Translations under genes and position numbers: made by a program | Shown here: piece after piece, positions 15,895 to 27,909 of the stretch | Position numbering within the stretch: position 1 is the first letter of the stretch | Layout of the letters: every line of letters starts with the position of its first letter | Notes under the pieces: model-generated | What the model was told of the DNA's origin: nothing | Database searches by the model: none | The model's input: the letters and a program-made list of their open reading frames with translations, nothing else | DNA from: Cycas panzhihuaensis | Taxonomy: Eukaryota; Cycadophyta | Direction: 5' to 3' | Assembly (NCBI GenBank): GCA_023213395.1 | Contig: CM041465.1 | Coordinates: forward strand, 153,767,741 to 153,831,740 | Length of the DNA stretch: 64,000 nucleotides

Positions 15895-18800
15895 TGTAAG
15901 GACCAAACCTCAAGGTGATCAATATATGGTTAAATACTTATACCTCTTCCTCTTCTTTTTCTTCCTCTTCTTCTTCTTTATTGTTTGCCCTATGTAAGGT
16001 GGAAGTTATTTTATGTTCTACCAAATGTGAGGGTACACCACTTTTGTTTTGTTATTTATCCTTATAATGTAGAAGATGTTTAATACCCCACCAAGTGCTA
16101 GGATGCACTATTTTCTATTCTATAATAGGTAGTTAGGATCTTTTACGATTTGATGACATGGTATTAATTTTTTATAAGTCTTTTATATGATGTAATATTA
16201 TATTATTTTATCTTATAGAATATAAAAGACAACCAAATTATTTCTAAAGACATGGGCATAAAATGACATGAATAAAGGAAGAAAAGATAGGTAGGTTCTA
16301 TTAGATTAGTAGTAAGTATGATCTTATAGACTCACAAATGAACATCTTCAAGAGATTATAAGTTTAACCTGGAGGCATGCTTTAAGCATCACCAAGTGAA
16401 ATATGAGAGTCTAAGCTCTACATAAACTAGTTGATTATTAGAAATAGATGTTGGTTGGCAAAGATATATAAATCTAAAAGTGTGAAAATGACTACCAGAT
16501 AATTAAACAAAGGCTAAAATTAGACGTGAGGGCCTTAATCTAGAGTGATTATCTTTTGCATACTATAGAAATATATTTTAAGACCTATTCTGCATCGAAG
16601 AGGGCATCAATAGCTTTCTAATGAGTGATTGAAGTCATAAATCAAAAAAGGCATGAAAAGGTTATAGCAACTCAAAGTTTGATCTTCATGACTTGAAGAA
16701 TTAGAGTAGACATAAGAAGGGAAGATGGGGGAAAGTGAAATCCCTTAGGAGAAAGAGTCTTGCTTAGAAATATTTTTTGAGGAAAAATTCAAATGAAAGA
16801 TGAACACACGAGTAAATAAGATACGAGGAAGAATTTACACAAACATTTTCCTACAAGAAGGAATCCTACTTGGAAAGACTTTTTGAGGAAAAACTCATGA
16901 GGGAGGAGTTAGTAGGATAAGTGGATGGAAGAAAAAGACCCAAAAAAAAAGAAAAATTATAAGCTTTTATATTTTTATTCATAATTAACTCTCTAGTTGA
17001 TATAATTTTGTCAAATTAATCTCATTGAAAATATAGTAAAATCCTCTATGCACCTCAGTAGGTGAGGGCCACCCAGAAGTTTTCCATGAGGAGATAGTCG
17101 TGAAAGTTATAGTAGTGGTTAATGAATAATTATTTAAGAATAATGATAATTATAAATTATTTTTTATAACCATTACATACATGGTTACAGCCATTAAATC
17201 CCATGACTTGCACCTAACATGAGGTACTGTTCGATAAGAAATGAATAGTAAGAAAGAGGAAAATAAAAAGGTCAAGGTATGTTGGTCATGTGGTAAGAAA
17301 AAGGAAAGTAAGTAAAAGGTGATAGAGGAATATCACAAGCATAGTCAATAGAGTAGAGAGATGTTAATGAGAGGAAAAATATGATGAATGAATATTAGAT
17401 GGACAAGCATCTCATAGGATAGTTAGATAGAGTTGAATGAGTCAATCAAGAAAGGAGAGAGATGAATATTATAAGGGAGGCATAGATGTAAGAAATGGTG
17501 TAATAGTCGTAGATGCAGGGAAAGAGTAAGTTACTTAGATAGTGATGTGAAAGTGATGTAAGGACTAAGACAAAAATGCCATAAAGAAAGTATAGATGAT
17601 AGAGTTAACACAACAACATAGGCATAGATAATAAAGGATATTTTTTAGTAGGGATTAAGTTAGTTACTCTCCTTTAATATTTATTAGAGTATGGATTGAG
17701 TGGGTTACTCACCCTTGAATGCTATGTGAGTAGGAATTCAGTTGGTTCCTCTACCTAACTTCTTCATTCATACAACATTAAGTTGGTTGCTCCACTAGAT
17801 TTTAGAAAGGGAAACTTGTTACATATTAATTCCAAGAGTTCACACGATTAAAGAAAAAGGCATGCATGAGGCATACCTAAATCTTGTGGGTGAGTCAAAT
17901 TTTTAATCTCCTAAAACTACTATTATTAAAAGCAAAGAATATCTTGTAAGGCATGGTTGAGTTAAGTCCTCTCCTATGCTTAGTTATTATTGGTATCTAC
18001 ATTGGTGTTAAGTTAGTTTCTCTTCATTGATTACACTCTAGTAAGGATGAATTTTCTTGCTCTTATCAAGTAGGAATAGAGTTGGTTGCTCCCCTTAAGA
18101 GATTGAGTTAGTTGCTCTCTTTGATCTATATTATATGTTATTAAGTTAATTTCTCTTCTTGGCTCCTAATTATGACCCATGAGTGTGTGGCATAATAAGA
18201 CAATCCTTTGAGATTAGTTTTGTTAGTGTATTAGGAAGAACAAGCAAGGCTTGAGAAGAAGCATGTTTATATGTGACTGATGAGGACTAAGGTAAGGGTA
18301 TTCTTACATTCAATAATAATAGCTTAAGGTAGCTTCTTTATTACAAATTTGATATGAAAAAAGTGTTATGAGGCTAGCATTAATAGGATAGCTTTAATAA
18401 GGGCTAAGTAAAGAGTGAAAAAATAAGTACTCCTACATTCATATCATCTACTCTAGAGAGAGGGCACTTTCCTCTTTAAGATTGTGATTGGTTGGATCAA
18501 AGAATCCTTTAGTTGTATTCTTGTTGGCCAACTTTACCTCCTTTCCATAACACATGATTCTCACTTCATACTATAAGACATTACATGTAATGATATACAC
18601 TTTCTTAGTTATTATTATTTGTGATTTATATGACTCTTAGTTGAAGAAAGTAGAGATATTTATTTGTGTATATTAAGCATCTTTGTAACTTAGGTTTGCA
18701 TGTATCCTTGGGTGTTTTATTCTACTATTCATTACATATTAAATCCTTTGTAAACTCAAGTCTAAGTATATAACTAGTTGCTAGAATTATATACAACATT

Positions 18801-18910
18801 TAGTACATTATCATATATTTCATTCATTCTAACATACAAACTTATCAAAGTGGATAGATATATGATAATTGGTTATAAAGAGTAGTAACCAACTAGTTGG
18901 GTATGTTACA
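15895..18910 (+). repeat. T1 LTR, about 3 kb
   Basis: The 5' edge TGTAAGG follows a purine-rich AAGTGGATAGGGA after the integrase end. The 3' edge TGTTACA is followed within two bases by a primer-binding site. The ends form the short inverted repeat TGTAA/TTACA, typical of LTRs. It contains a CTT-rich run (15945-15985) and a subrepeat array (17654-18160). No second copy was seen in the window, so the borders rest on flanking signals only. Confidence 0.6.
17654..18160 (+). repeat. Degenerate subrepeats inside the T1 LTR, core GAGTTGGTTGCTCTCC
   Basis: Copies of a core close to ATTAAGTTGGTTGCTCTCC start at 17654, 17695, 17736 and 17777, exactly 41 bases apart. Further copies start near 17956, 18007, 18047, 18076, 18102 and 18140 with less regular spacing. 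The pattern suggests an eroded tandem array. Confidence 0.7.
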
Positions 18911-18912
18911 AT

Positions 18913-18924
18913 TGGTATCATAGA
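18913..18924 (+). promoter_or_regulatory. T1 primer-binding site (initiator Met-tRNA type)
   Basis: TGGTATCATAGA matches the standard TGGTATCAGAGC at 10 of 12 positions and sits two bases after the LTR edge TGTTACA. It marks the start of an internal region to the right, although the same LTR is preceded by an integrase end. Confidence 0.7.
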
Positions 18925-19099
18925 GTAGTAATATTTAGGAGGGCTATAACAAATAGGAAAGGGAGACCCCTTTATACAAGATACCATTGGCAAAAAAAAG
19001 GGCCTCAAATTCTATTAACAGAAATAAGCAAATCTTCACAAAAAAGTTAATTGCTAAGGTATTTTATTATATATGTTAGCTAATCATTTCTACTTAGTG

Positions 19100-20530
19100 A
19101 ATTATGGTCATGTAATAATAAGGGATTTAGTGAAAATGTCAACAAATTATTGCTCTAATGGATACAACACCAATTAAATAAGATTATTACCAACTAAATT
19201 TTTTATGTAATGGAGATGAAGTTAAATGTGCTTGATCTTGGAATGATAAACTAGAATTTTAGGAACTAAAATTATGCCTTAATTATAAATATTCATTTAA
19301 ACAGAAGTCTTGAAGTGAAAAGGAAATTCCTAAATCAAATTCTTAATCCATAAAGCTTCTTACTTGATTTAATTAAGGCATGCTATTCTACTTCAGTAAT
19401 AAAAGCAACATGAGATTGAAACTTCTTACTAGACCATTTAATTAGAGTAAAACCAAAGAAGAAAAATAAAAATTATAGTAGATCTTTAATCATATAAATC
19501 TATATAGCCATGCAACTAAATTTAACCACTATTGCATTCGCAATGAAGACCATTATGAATAGTTCCTTAAACATATTTAAGAATTCTCTTAGAAATTTTT
19601 TAATGTTAGTAATGTAGATCCTGTATAAAACAAAAATATAATTCAATTGCATATAAAACATAGGTCTAATATATGCTTAATATATTAAATTATCAACTAA
19701 TTAATTATACAAAGTAGTATAAACTGAAGGATAACCAAATTTAACACTGAACTTTATACCTCACTACATAAGAGTAAGAGAAAATTTATAAGTATCCATT
19801 TTGAATTTCTTAAGTAGATCCATTGTGAACTTAGGTTGAGAAACAAAAATTCTAAAATATTATTCGAAAACTTAAAAGTCCTAAAAATGATGAAGTAGAC
19901 CTAAACCTATCATATAAAATGCATGTATCAAATAATCATTAAGTATAGTAAGAGAAGATGAAATAGAGTCAACAATAATTATGTCATATACATAAAGAAT
20001 GAAAAGAATGATATTATCATCCTATCTTTTTAAAATAAATATTTTGGTTACTTTCATATCCTTTGAAACCATGATTAAGAAAATACTTATTTTGTCATAC
20101 CAAGCTTTAGATACATGTTTCAAACCATATTAGGATTCCTTAAGTTTACAAACCAAATTAGGATCTTTGACGTATCATAGAGGTTGAGTTATAGAATTCT
20201 TTTTTATTTTGGTCAACATTCAAAAATGTACTTTTGGCATCTATTTGGTATATTACCAATCAAATTTAGCTATTAAATAAATGATGATTTTAACTATATT
20301 CATCTTAGTAACAAGAGTAAATTTTTTATTACAATTAATACCATTAATTTGTGAGAACCTTTATACTACCAACCTAACCTTATATTTCTTGATAGCACCA
20401 TATAAATTAAATTTGGTTCCATAGACCCACTTAGAACTAATTAAAATTTTACTTGGGGGAAGGGAATAAAATTTTGTATACCATTCTTAATCAAAGAATC
20501 ATACTCACCATCCACAAATTTCTCCCAAAA
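19100..20530 (-). pseudogene. C1 reverse transcriptase and RNase H
   Basis: Minus-strand translation gives SSKWVYGTKFNLYG near 20440, LKESLYGLKHVSKAWYDK near 20130, and LYVYDIIIVDS at 19970-20000, where the catalytic YVDD has become YVYD. SQPKFTMDLLKKF follows. RNase H is marked by IKWSSKKFQSHVAFITEVEY near 19400 and ends with VDIFTKS near 19125. Copia reverse transcriptase copies element RNA into DNA; this copy has many stops and frameshifts. Confidence 0.8.
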
Positions 20531-20866
20531 AGTATTACCTTTAAATTATGCAAATATATGAGGATTATCATGTTCTATTAGTTTAGTAATTAGTATATAA
20601 TTTATTTGAAGTTTCTTAGAATGAGTCTTACATGTATTTTAAGCATTATTTACATTAGAACCAGATGAAACAAGGATCTTTTAAACATATTTAAGAGGTT
20701 GTTTAGAAATTAAACCTTAAGAATTGCCATGAGACTGAGAACTTGATGAAGTAGGGATTGGAGAACTTGAAATAGAAATACTTAAGCTGAGTATACTAGT
20801 TTTAGTGGAAAAATAAATAATATCACTAGTTTGAAGTTACTAAATATAAATATAATCACTTAAAGG

Positions 20867-21560
20867 TTATGGAGTAGATCCATTCTTATTAAACATAATA
20901 TCACACATGGTAGATAATATATAAGTGGTAAGGTTAAAGAGTCTATATGACTTATTGTCTTTGTTGTAACTAAAAATTATAAATGTATAACTATTTGGAT
21001 GTAATTTTTGGCCTTTTTTCTCTAGAATATAAGACCATATAATACAACTCAAAGTCATGTAATATCTTATTGAAGAGTTACTTTACAACCACTTTTATTT
21101 AGGAGTAATATTTTGAATAACTTTACTAGGCAATCTATTTAAAGCATATCTTATATAATTTATATCTTCCACACATAATTTTAGGTCTAAACCCATAGAA
21201 TTAAATAGATAATGTGTAATCTTAAATAACATTTTATTCTTCCTTTTTGTAACAACATTTTGTCTAGGAGTATTAAGGACCAAATATTAAAATTTATTGT
21301 CATTTCTTTTATCAAAATTAATAAATTAGTTTCTTACATATTTCCTTATATTATTAGTTATGAGTATCTTAATTTTGCATCTCGAAAGACTCTTGATAAA
21401 CAATTTGAATTCCAAAAGTTTATTAAAGACTTCATTTTTTTCTTTAAGTATGTAAATCTAATACTTTTAATATAAGTCATTAATGGAAGTTAATATATAT
21501 TTCCTCCTTAAATATAAAGCTACTCGCAAAGGTCCATAAACATTTGAATATATTAATCCA
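20867..21560 (-). pseudogene. C1 integrase
   Basis: On the minus strand VYGPLRVALYLRRKYILTSI (near 21530) is the beginning of the catalytic core. TPRQNVVTKRKNKMLFK and YALNRLPSKVIQNITP (21095-21283) are the end of the core, and LHPNSYTFIIFSYNKDNKSY (20867-21058) the downstream block. The third catalytic residue (usually Glu in GVVER) reads Thr. Frameshifts separate the pieces. Confidence 0.8.
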
Positions 21561-22079
21561 ACAAGATATTTAACTCAAAATGGTGCCTTTAGAGGAAATG
21601 AATCCATATAATATTTACACAAAACACAACCTTTGTAAATACCATACATAGTAGAAGGAGTAAAAAGATGATGTACCATATCATTTTTCTAAAGAACATG
21701 TAATTGACCATAACTAATATGACCAAACCTCTCATGTTATAATCTATTAATAAAATCTAAATATGCAATATAACAAGTAAATAAATATGGTTTGTTAGGG
21801 CTATTAATACCAAATAACTTATACAAGCATGTGTTATGCTCAACTATACATATTACCAAAACTTTGAGCTGATTTAGAATTCAACTTTTAATAACTAACC
21901 TATCCTTTTAAAATTCAACTTTTTCTTTTCTTGGAAAGAGTTAATAAATTAAAAGAATATTAAGCTACAAATTAGAAATAATTCATACACTATTAATTAA
22001 GCCATTTTGAAGTTGAACATTCCTTATACTAGAAATAAAAAGTTAATCTCCATTACCCATAATAATATATCTATCTAAA

Positions 22080-22791
22080 GTAGAATCAAGATCAAGAGAA
22101 GCTAAACATTCTGAATTTCTAATCATATAGTGTGAAGCTCATGAATCTAAGATCTATGAAGCAAAAGAAACACCTAAATTATCTAATCTAGGATTTTTTT
22201 AAGTATACCTAGTGGATTTATATGCCTTAAAAGCCATCATATCGTTACACTATTTCTTAGTGTGGTCTTTACCATGATAATAATCATAATCATACTAACA
22301 TTAAAAGTAGGTCTTTTAGAAGTCTCTAATAAGTTTTGTTCATTATTCTTAGCTTGATTTAAATTGTTTTACCACTTACAAGTTTATAATTAGTTCTCAC
22401 CATCTTGAAATTAATTGCTCTTAGACTTTGACTAAGATTAGGAGAAGAGTGCCTAAGTTTAATACTAAATTTTGCTAATATGAGGGAGCATGATTTAGTA
22501 CTTAATTAACTAGTTTGTGAGTTGATCAAAGATAATTTGAGGATGTTTTCCTTATTGTTTGGTAGTCCTAAATTGATTATAAGCTTTAGACAACTTATTA
22601 ATAACTAAATGAGCAAGTGTATTATAATCTTTCCCATAAATTTTATTACCAACTTTTATAGCATCTACTTTGTTATATTTTGCATTGAACTTGGCCTAAA
22701 CTTTAATAAGAGTATTTATGTTATTATTTTCTAATATTAGGAGTAAAAGAATAAAAAATATTACCTAAAGTATTACTATAAATTATAGGGT
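22080..22791 (-). pseudogene. gag: C1 gag 3' part and protease
   Basis: The protease site reads ILDS-stop-ASHYMIRN at 22115-22160, where copia proteases have D-S-G-A-S; the Gly codon is now TGA. A zinc-knuckle remnant, YYHGKDHTKK followed by Cys, lies at 22240-22300. NKLSKAYNQFRTTKQ near 22570 fits the helical part of gag. The gag N-terminus is missing at the G2 LTR border. Confidence 0.65.
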
Positions 22792-23210
22792 AGTGGGATG
22801 TTTCTTCTTAAAGGCTCTCATCAAAGTTGTAGAAAAACAAAAGACTTGTAATTGCTTTATCCAATTAGGGAAGACAAATAAATTACTAAAGGGACTCAAA
22901 ATCACAAGAGCATAAATTAATCACCAAAAAGAGAGTATCATAATATAATTCTTATAAGAAGAGAAACTATCAAGTAACCATCTTTTACAATTTATGACCC
23001 TTAAATAAATAAAAAAAGGTCTTTTCTAGGTAATCCTTTTAGTGGCCCAGGTGGCCTTATATTTTATTAGATAGAGTAGTGGCCTTATATTTCATTAAAC
23101 AACTTAATAGCACATGCATAAAGTTTCATAAGTAACCTTAACAGTTAACCTTATGGGATCTCTCTACTTGTTAATGCTATACATAACTTAGTAAGATAAG
23201 TTATGTAATA
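22792..23210 (-). repeat. G2 3' LTR
   Basis: Aligns by eye with 36091-36516. Shared blocks include GATGTTTCTTCTTAAAG, a run near CAAGTAACCATCTT, and ATAACTTAGTAAGAT at the far end. The minus-strand start follows the purine-rich TGGAGAGGGACC. Confidence 0.85.
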
Positions 23211-23222
23211 GGTCCCTCTCCA
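23211..23222 (-). promoter_or_regulatory. G2 polypurine tract
   Basis: The minus strand reads TGGAGAGGGACC immediately before the 3' LTR, the expected place and composition for priming plus-strand DNA synthesis. Confidence 0.6.
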
Positions 23223-23234
23223 TGAGATGCCAAG

Positions 23235-24480
23235 TTCCTAAGGCATTTAATGTAAGGATGCTTCTTGATAAAATCATTAGATTACCAAATTGCTTCATCT
23301 AAGATATAATTGACCTATAATATTAAATATTTATTAAGTGATTGACTCTAAAGATGGAATTATCTATTAGCCATGATACATTCTAAGGGTACGGTTAGGG
23401 ACTACTCTTTATCCAAAACTAGTAAGGTTATCTAGGGAACATGGGTTTTGTTGATACACTTCTAGAGATAGGAAATATAAAAAACATTATGGATATTTGT
23501 GGTAGGAGGAAAGTTGAGGGCATATGCAACTTCACCAATATATTTGAGGACTTTATATTAGCCATAATACTTAGGGTTAAGCTTTTGGTTCTTATGGTGT
23601 CATATGGATTGTTACTTATATAGATCTAAGCAAAGGAACACAAGATCACCAATGTTAAAGGAGCGATTTAAATTGTGGCAGTCTACTAATTAATTCATTT
23701 GATTCCAATCTATGGATAAATTTTATTTGAGATTGTTGAGAATTTGGTCCATGTGCTATAATTTTTATTGTATTATAATAATGTAGAGGTTGGTAGCTAA
23801 GTTATGATGCAAAGGGAGGAATACTAATATAGGGCCAAAAATAGGGACATTCTAATGGCTAAATGATGTGAGGAGTTGTATTAGTGCTTGACTAGGCCTA
23901 ACCATGTTGTCCACTTAGACTAGTAGTCAGATGCAAATAATGTAAGTCTCTAGGGTTTTGTTAAGGATCTTAGATTGGCCATTAATCTATGAATGATATG
24001 TAGAGCTCTTATCAAACGATATTCTAGAGGCTCAAAATTATTCTTGCTAGAATGACTTATGAATTTAAGATCTCGCTTGCATACAATAGTAGATGGTAAT
24101 CCATGCAAGAAGAATACTATTTAGAGGTAAATGCCTATGATGTGTGGCATCTTATAGGTAGTGTGGATAGGTAGAAAATAAGTGTATTTTTTTAACCTAT
24201 CAATGACCATTAGAATAAAGTCATAACTAGTAGTTAATAGTAATCCGATGATAAAATCCATGGCAATATCTTGCTACTTATCTTGTAGGATGTGCAAAAT
24301 TTATAGGAGACTTGGTAGATATTTTGTATCTACTTCTTTATGTTGGCATGTATCACATTTAGAGAGAAATGTAAGAATAGTGGACTTTATAACTCGAAAA
24401 AGGAATTCTGAGCAGATCCTATTATATGTCTTATTGAATCTTGAATGACCATCTAGTGGAGAAGAGTGATATTCTAATAA
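23235..24480 (-). pseudogene. G2 integrase with C-terminal chromodomain-like remnant
   Basis: Minus-strand translation shows the zinc-binding region with an intact CDTCQ (about 24341-24362), preceded by GHSRFNKTYNRI. The core follows with IAMDFIIGLLLTTSYDFI and MVIDRLKKYTYFLPI near 24200; the first catalytic Asp is kept, while the second block is altered (CKRD in place of SDRG). The C-terminal GPYK-like region lies at 23440-23630. LDEAIW and SNDFIKKHPYIK near 23240-23300 resemble the end of a chromodomain. Frameshifts and stops are frequent. Confidence 0.75.
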
Positions 24481-24679
24481 AATTTTAGGAATAAAAATTG
24501 ATTATAAGTGTACAAATATATTATTTTGATATTATAGGAGATTATTATAATGGACTAATTATTTTGTGTATGGAGCTTATCACTTAATTATGAAAAGTCA
24601 AGTTGGGATTGGTTTTTCGAAGCCAATTCTTATATCCATGTCAATTATAGAGTAGAGATGGAATGAATGGTAGGATCCT

Positions 24680-26010
24680 CAAGATGACTACTGGTCTCAT
24701 TGAATGCAAGGGATGGTAGGTGCGAAAGATAACCTACTACAATATTGTCTTTTTCCTTTTTGTAGGTGATTGCAAAGTCAAAAAACTGAAGGCAATCAAC
24801 CCATTTGGCCTATTCCTCTAATAGGGCTAGTTGGTCTAGTAGGTAATGAAGGTTATGATGGTTGTTGATGATGGTAAATTTTGAGTCAATTAGATATTGT
24901 CATTATTTTTCAATGGTTTGGAGGATTGCTCAAATTTCCTTTTGGTAAGTAGAAAATTTGCACTCATGTTCCTTAAATTTTAAACTTTAAAAGGCAATGG
25001 GATAGAATTCATACACTAATATAACACCTTATCTGAATCTAGTTGTATCACATTTTAATTGGAATGGATGAGGAAAGTCTGGTAAGGCCAAAACTATAAT
25101 TGTTTTCATGACCTACTTAAGGTGGTTGAATACCTCATTAGCCGAGGGAGACTATTAGAAGCAATCTTTCCTAATAAAGTTGGTTAAAAGGGTGGTTCAG
25201 GTAGCATAATATCAAACAAACCATCGATAGAATTCAGTAAGTCCTAAGAAGGCCCATAATTACATAAGGTTTTTTGTGGTTGGACAATTAGTGATGATTA
25301 AAATTTTATTAGGATCTACTTCAAACACCTATGGATGATATAATGCAGCCAAGGTATTACAATTTAATTTTTCTAAACTCATATTTAGAGAATTTGGTGT
25401 ATAACTTATTCTTGGTTAGGATTTGGAGAACTATTTCTGAATGACCTATATGGGTAGGTATATTTGAGCTATAGATGAGGATATTGTAAAAAACAATAAT
25501 GAAAATTTTTCATATGTATAGAGAGAATAATTTATTCATTAATACCTGGAAGATAGCTAGAGCATTACATAAGCCAAATGGCATAACATAAAACTCGAAA
25601 TCGCAATGGTGAGTTCAGAAAGTTATTTTGTATCAGTCTTCTAGTAGGATAGGGGTCTAGTAATATTCTGATTGCAAATTTAGTTTGGTAAAGATATCAA
25701 TACCATAGATCTCATCTAATATATCATTGATTGATGGTGTAAGGAATATGTTTTTTATGGTTATTTTATTTAATTTGTGGTAGTCAACATAAAATAGAAT
25801 AAGCTGTCCTTTTTATGAACTATCATGATGGGCGTAATGTATGGGCTCTTTCTAGGTTGAATAATACCCATATCCATTAATTTCTTGTTGATTTTTTTAA
25901 TTTTATTTTTCTAAAAATATGAGTTCCTATATGGTTGAAGACTCATGGGATTATGTGAGTTTTGTAATTTAATAGTGTGATAGTAGCTTTGGTCAGGTAG
26001 GTGGCTAACA
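24680..26010 (-). pseudogene. G2 reverse transcriptase and RNase H
   Basis: The RNase H part reads YEFYPIAFKSLKFKEHECKF near 25000, YLIDSKFTIINNHHNLHYLL and ending KDNIVVGYLSHLPS near 24720, matching gypsy RNase H order. The reverse-transcriptase part reads FIIVFYNILIYSSNIPTHIG at about 25460-25515, where the YxDD signature is damaged so that both Asp are gone, then KLYTKFSKYEFRK and YLGCIISS. The element could not have used this copy. Confidence 0.8.
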
Positions 26011-26979
26011 TACAATGGAGCAAATACTTATTGGCATTAATACAATACTTACTAGATATCATGGTGAATACTTATAGATGCCTAGATATTATTGAGATGG
26101 ATAATATACTCCATATTATGATTGAGTTGTCTATGCATTCTTGTCAGCGAGATCACTTTATTTGGGGGGGTAACATCCCATAGAGTTTATATGAACAACC
26201 CATATGGTCTTTTGAACATGATGAATGGGGTTGTAGGTGAGTTATTAGTGCTATAGGATTCTAATGTCTAGAGCTAATATACACCAAGAATTACATATGA
26301 CCCACCTATGGACAAAGCATAAAAGTTAGAGACTAGTGTATATGAGCTAATGTAAACAACGAGGTTTTTAATCATTCTTATACAATAAAGGTTGTGATGA
26401 CTAGGTAGGAAATATATGAAGTTGGTCTTGGGTTCTATATAAAGATTAAGTTATTTGGTGATAAGTATCAATGAAGTTTAGTGACATGCCATTATCGATC
26501 AAAATGATAATGGGTTTTTTTTTTAAGTAGTTCTTTAATACGTAGTGGCTCAGGACCTAAGGTAGAGGTAACAATAGATAAAGAAACTCCAAGTTTGAGA
26601 TTAGGGGGTAACTCTTTAGTAAGATGTTCTTGGCGATCTTCTTAATGTTTGTGATTAGAATTGGGGTCATCTTTTAGAGATAATTTATGGTTGATTGCGA
26701 ACACCATCTTCCTAGCATTGTAGACTAAACCATAACCAAGGGTCTACTTTTCTAAGCATTGCATATAGAGATAAGCTTCCTGCCAATGTTGTGCCTCTGT
26801 TGGAATAATTTAAATGGATTTTGATGATGGTTCCTTTAAATGGTACTTGATAGATGTAAACTAAGGGTCTTCCAATTATGGGCATGATCATTGGTAGTCT
26901 TCCTAGTATTGTCTTTGAGACTAGGTGGTATCTTATTGATAGTCAACTTGTCATGATTTTTAAAACTAGGTGGAATCTC
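26011..26979 (-). pseudogene. G2 protease region
   Basis: IIILIDNGMSLNFIDTYHQI at about 26457-26516 on the minus strand matches gypsy proteases, with the D-S-G active site reading D-N-G. The flanks read as the linker from gag and the start of reverse transcriptase but have many stops. Confidence 0.65.
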
Positions 26980-27389
26980 ATCTAAATGAAGAGGGGGCTT
27001 TTTAAGGTGAATTTTACTTCAACTGTTTTAGACATACTAATCTCATCCTTTAGAGTATATAAAGACATAATCTTAAGGTACACTTAAATGTGTTCCTTGA
27101 GCTTGGATACATATATATTGATCTCTATCTATTTATCAAGTTACTAATTAACTAAATTATATAAAGATTGAAACTCATTAATGTACACTTCTACAAATGA
27201 TACTTGTTTTAGCCATGTCAACTATGTGAAGAAGGATTGGTTCTAGGTATTCTTATATTCTATGAAATAATTGGTAGAGAAATGGGCCCAAGTTTGATTA
27301 GATAAGTATTCCCACTTCCATGACTTTAACCAATGGTGCACCTTTCAATCTAAATGCATGAGTGTAAATGTAATTAGATCATTGATTAT
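26980..27389 (-). pseudogene. gag: G2 gag, C-terminal piece
   Basis: VHHWLKSWKWEYLSNQTWAH then FVEVYINEFQSLYNLV matches the gag core of chromoviruses. The N-terminal half lies on the far side of C2 at 34444-34832, so the gene was split by that insertion. Confidence 0.75.
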
Positions 27390-27894
27390 TGTTAGAATGA
27401 TATTATGTCTAATGTTACTTTTTATGTTACTTTATTAAATAATCTTATTATTATAAGGTTCATTGAAAAAGGGTAGTTATCTTTTCAATGAACATCTCCT
27501 CCTATTTATCTCTTCCTAGATTCCAGGAAGTTGGTCCTAATGGTCATAATGGTAAAAGTATTGGTCTGAATGGTTCAGAGGTGGTCAAGAGGTCATGAGG
27601 CTAGTCAACTAGTCTATTGTTCATCTGTTCATCATAAGTGAGAGAGGATGAGATCCTTCTAAATACTGTAATGTATATTTTTACTTATTTATTAAGATAT
27701 ATCTATTTTGAGATGGTTTTTTAATCCTCATTAGGGGTTTTTTCCACTTGTCCAATCTATGTTTTCATGTGTGATATGTTTGAATAGTTATTTCTAAAGA
27801 TTGATTTATATTTATATGCAAACTGTTATTTATTTACTATAATTTTCCTATTATTAATTAAAATACTGCAAATGTAAAATAATCCCTCTCTCCA
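27390..27894 (+). repeat. C2 5' LTR
   Basis: Starts TGTTAGAATGATATT and ends CTCTCTCCA just before the primer-binding site. It aligns with 33949-34443 over its whole length except for a small gap near the end. Confidence 0.9.
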
Positions 27895-27897
27895 TTA

Positions 27898-27909
27898 TGG
27901 TATCAAAGC
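27898..27909 (+). promoter_or_regulatory. C2 primer-binding site (initiator Met-tRNA type)
   Basis: TGGTATCAAAGC matches TGGTATCAGAGC at 11 of 12 positions, three bases after the LTR. Confidence 0.85.

Larger units (their letters stand above)
19060..22791 (-). mobile_element. C1: Ty1/copia element, minus strand, decayed, LTRs not found
   Basis: Gag, protease, integrase, reverse transcriptase and RNase H are recognisable in that order on the minus strand, the copia order. The right end is cut by the G2 LTR at 22792. No LTR pair could be matched. The short stretch 18925-19060 between the T1 primer site and C1 has no recognisable content. Confidence 0.8.

Noticed and set aside
22792-23210. Reading this repeat as the LTR of copia C1
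   Set aside because: Its partner at 36091 and the purine tract and primer site on the inner sides show that it belongs to gypsy element G2.
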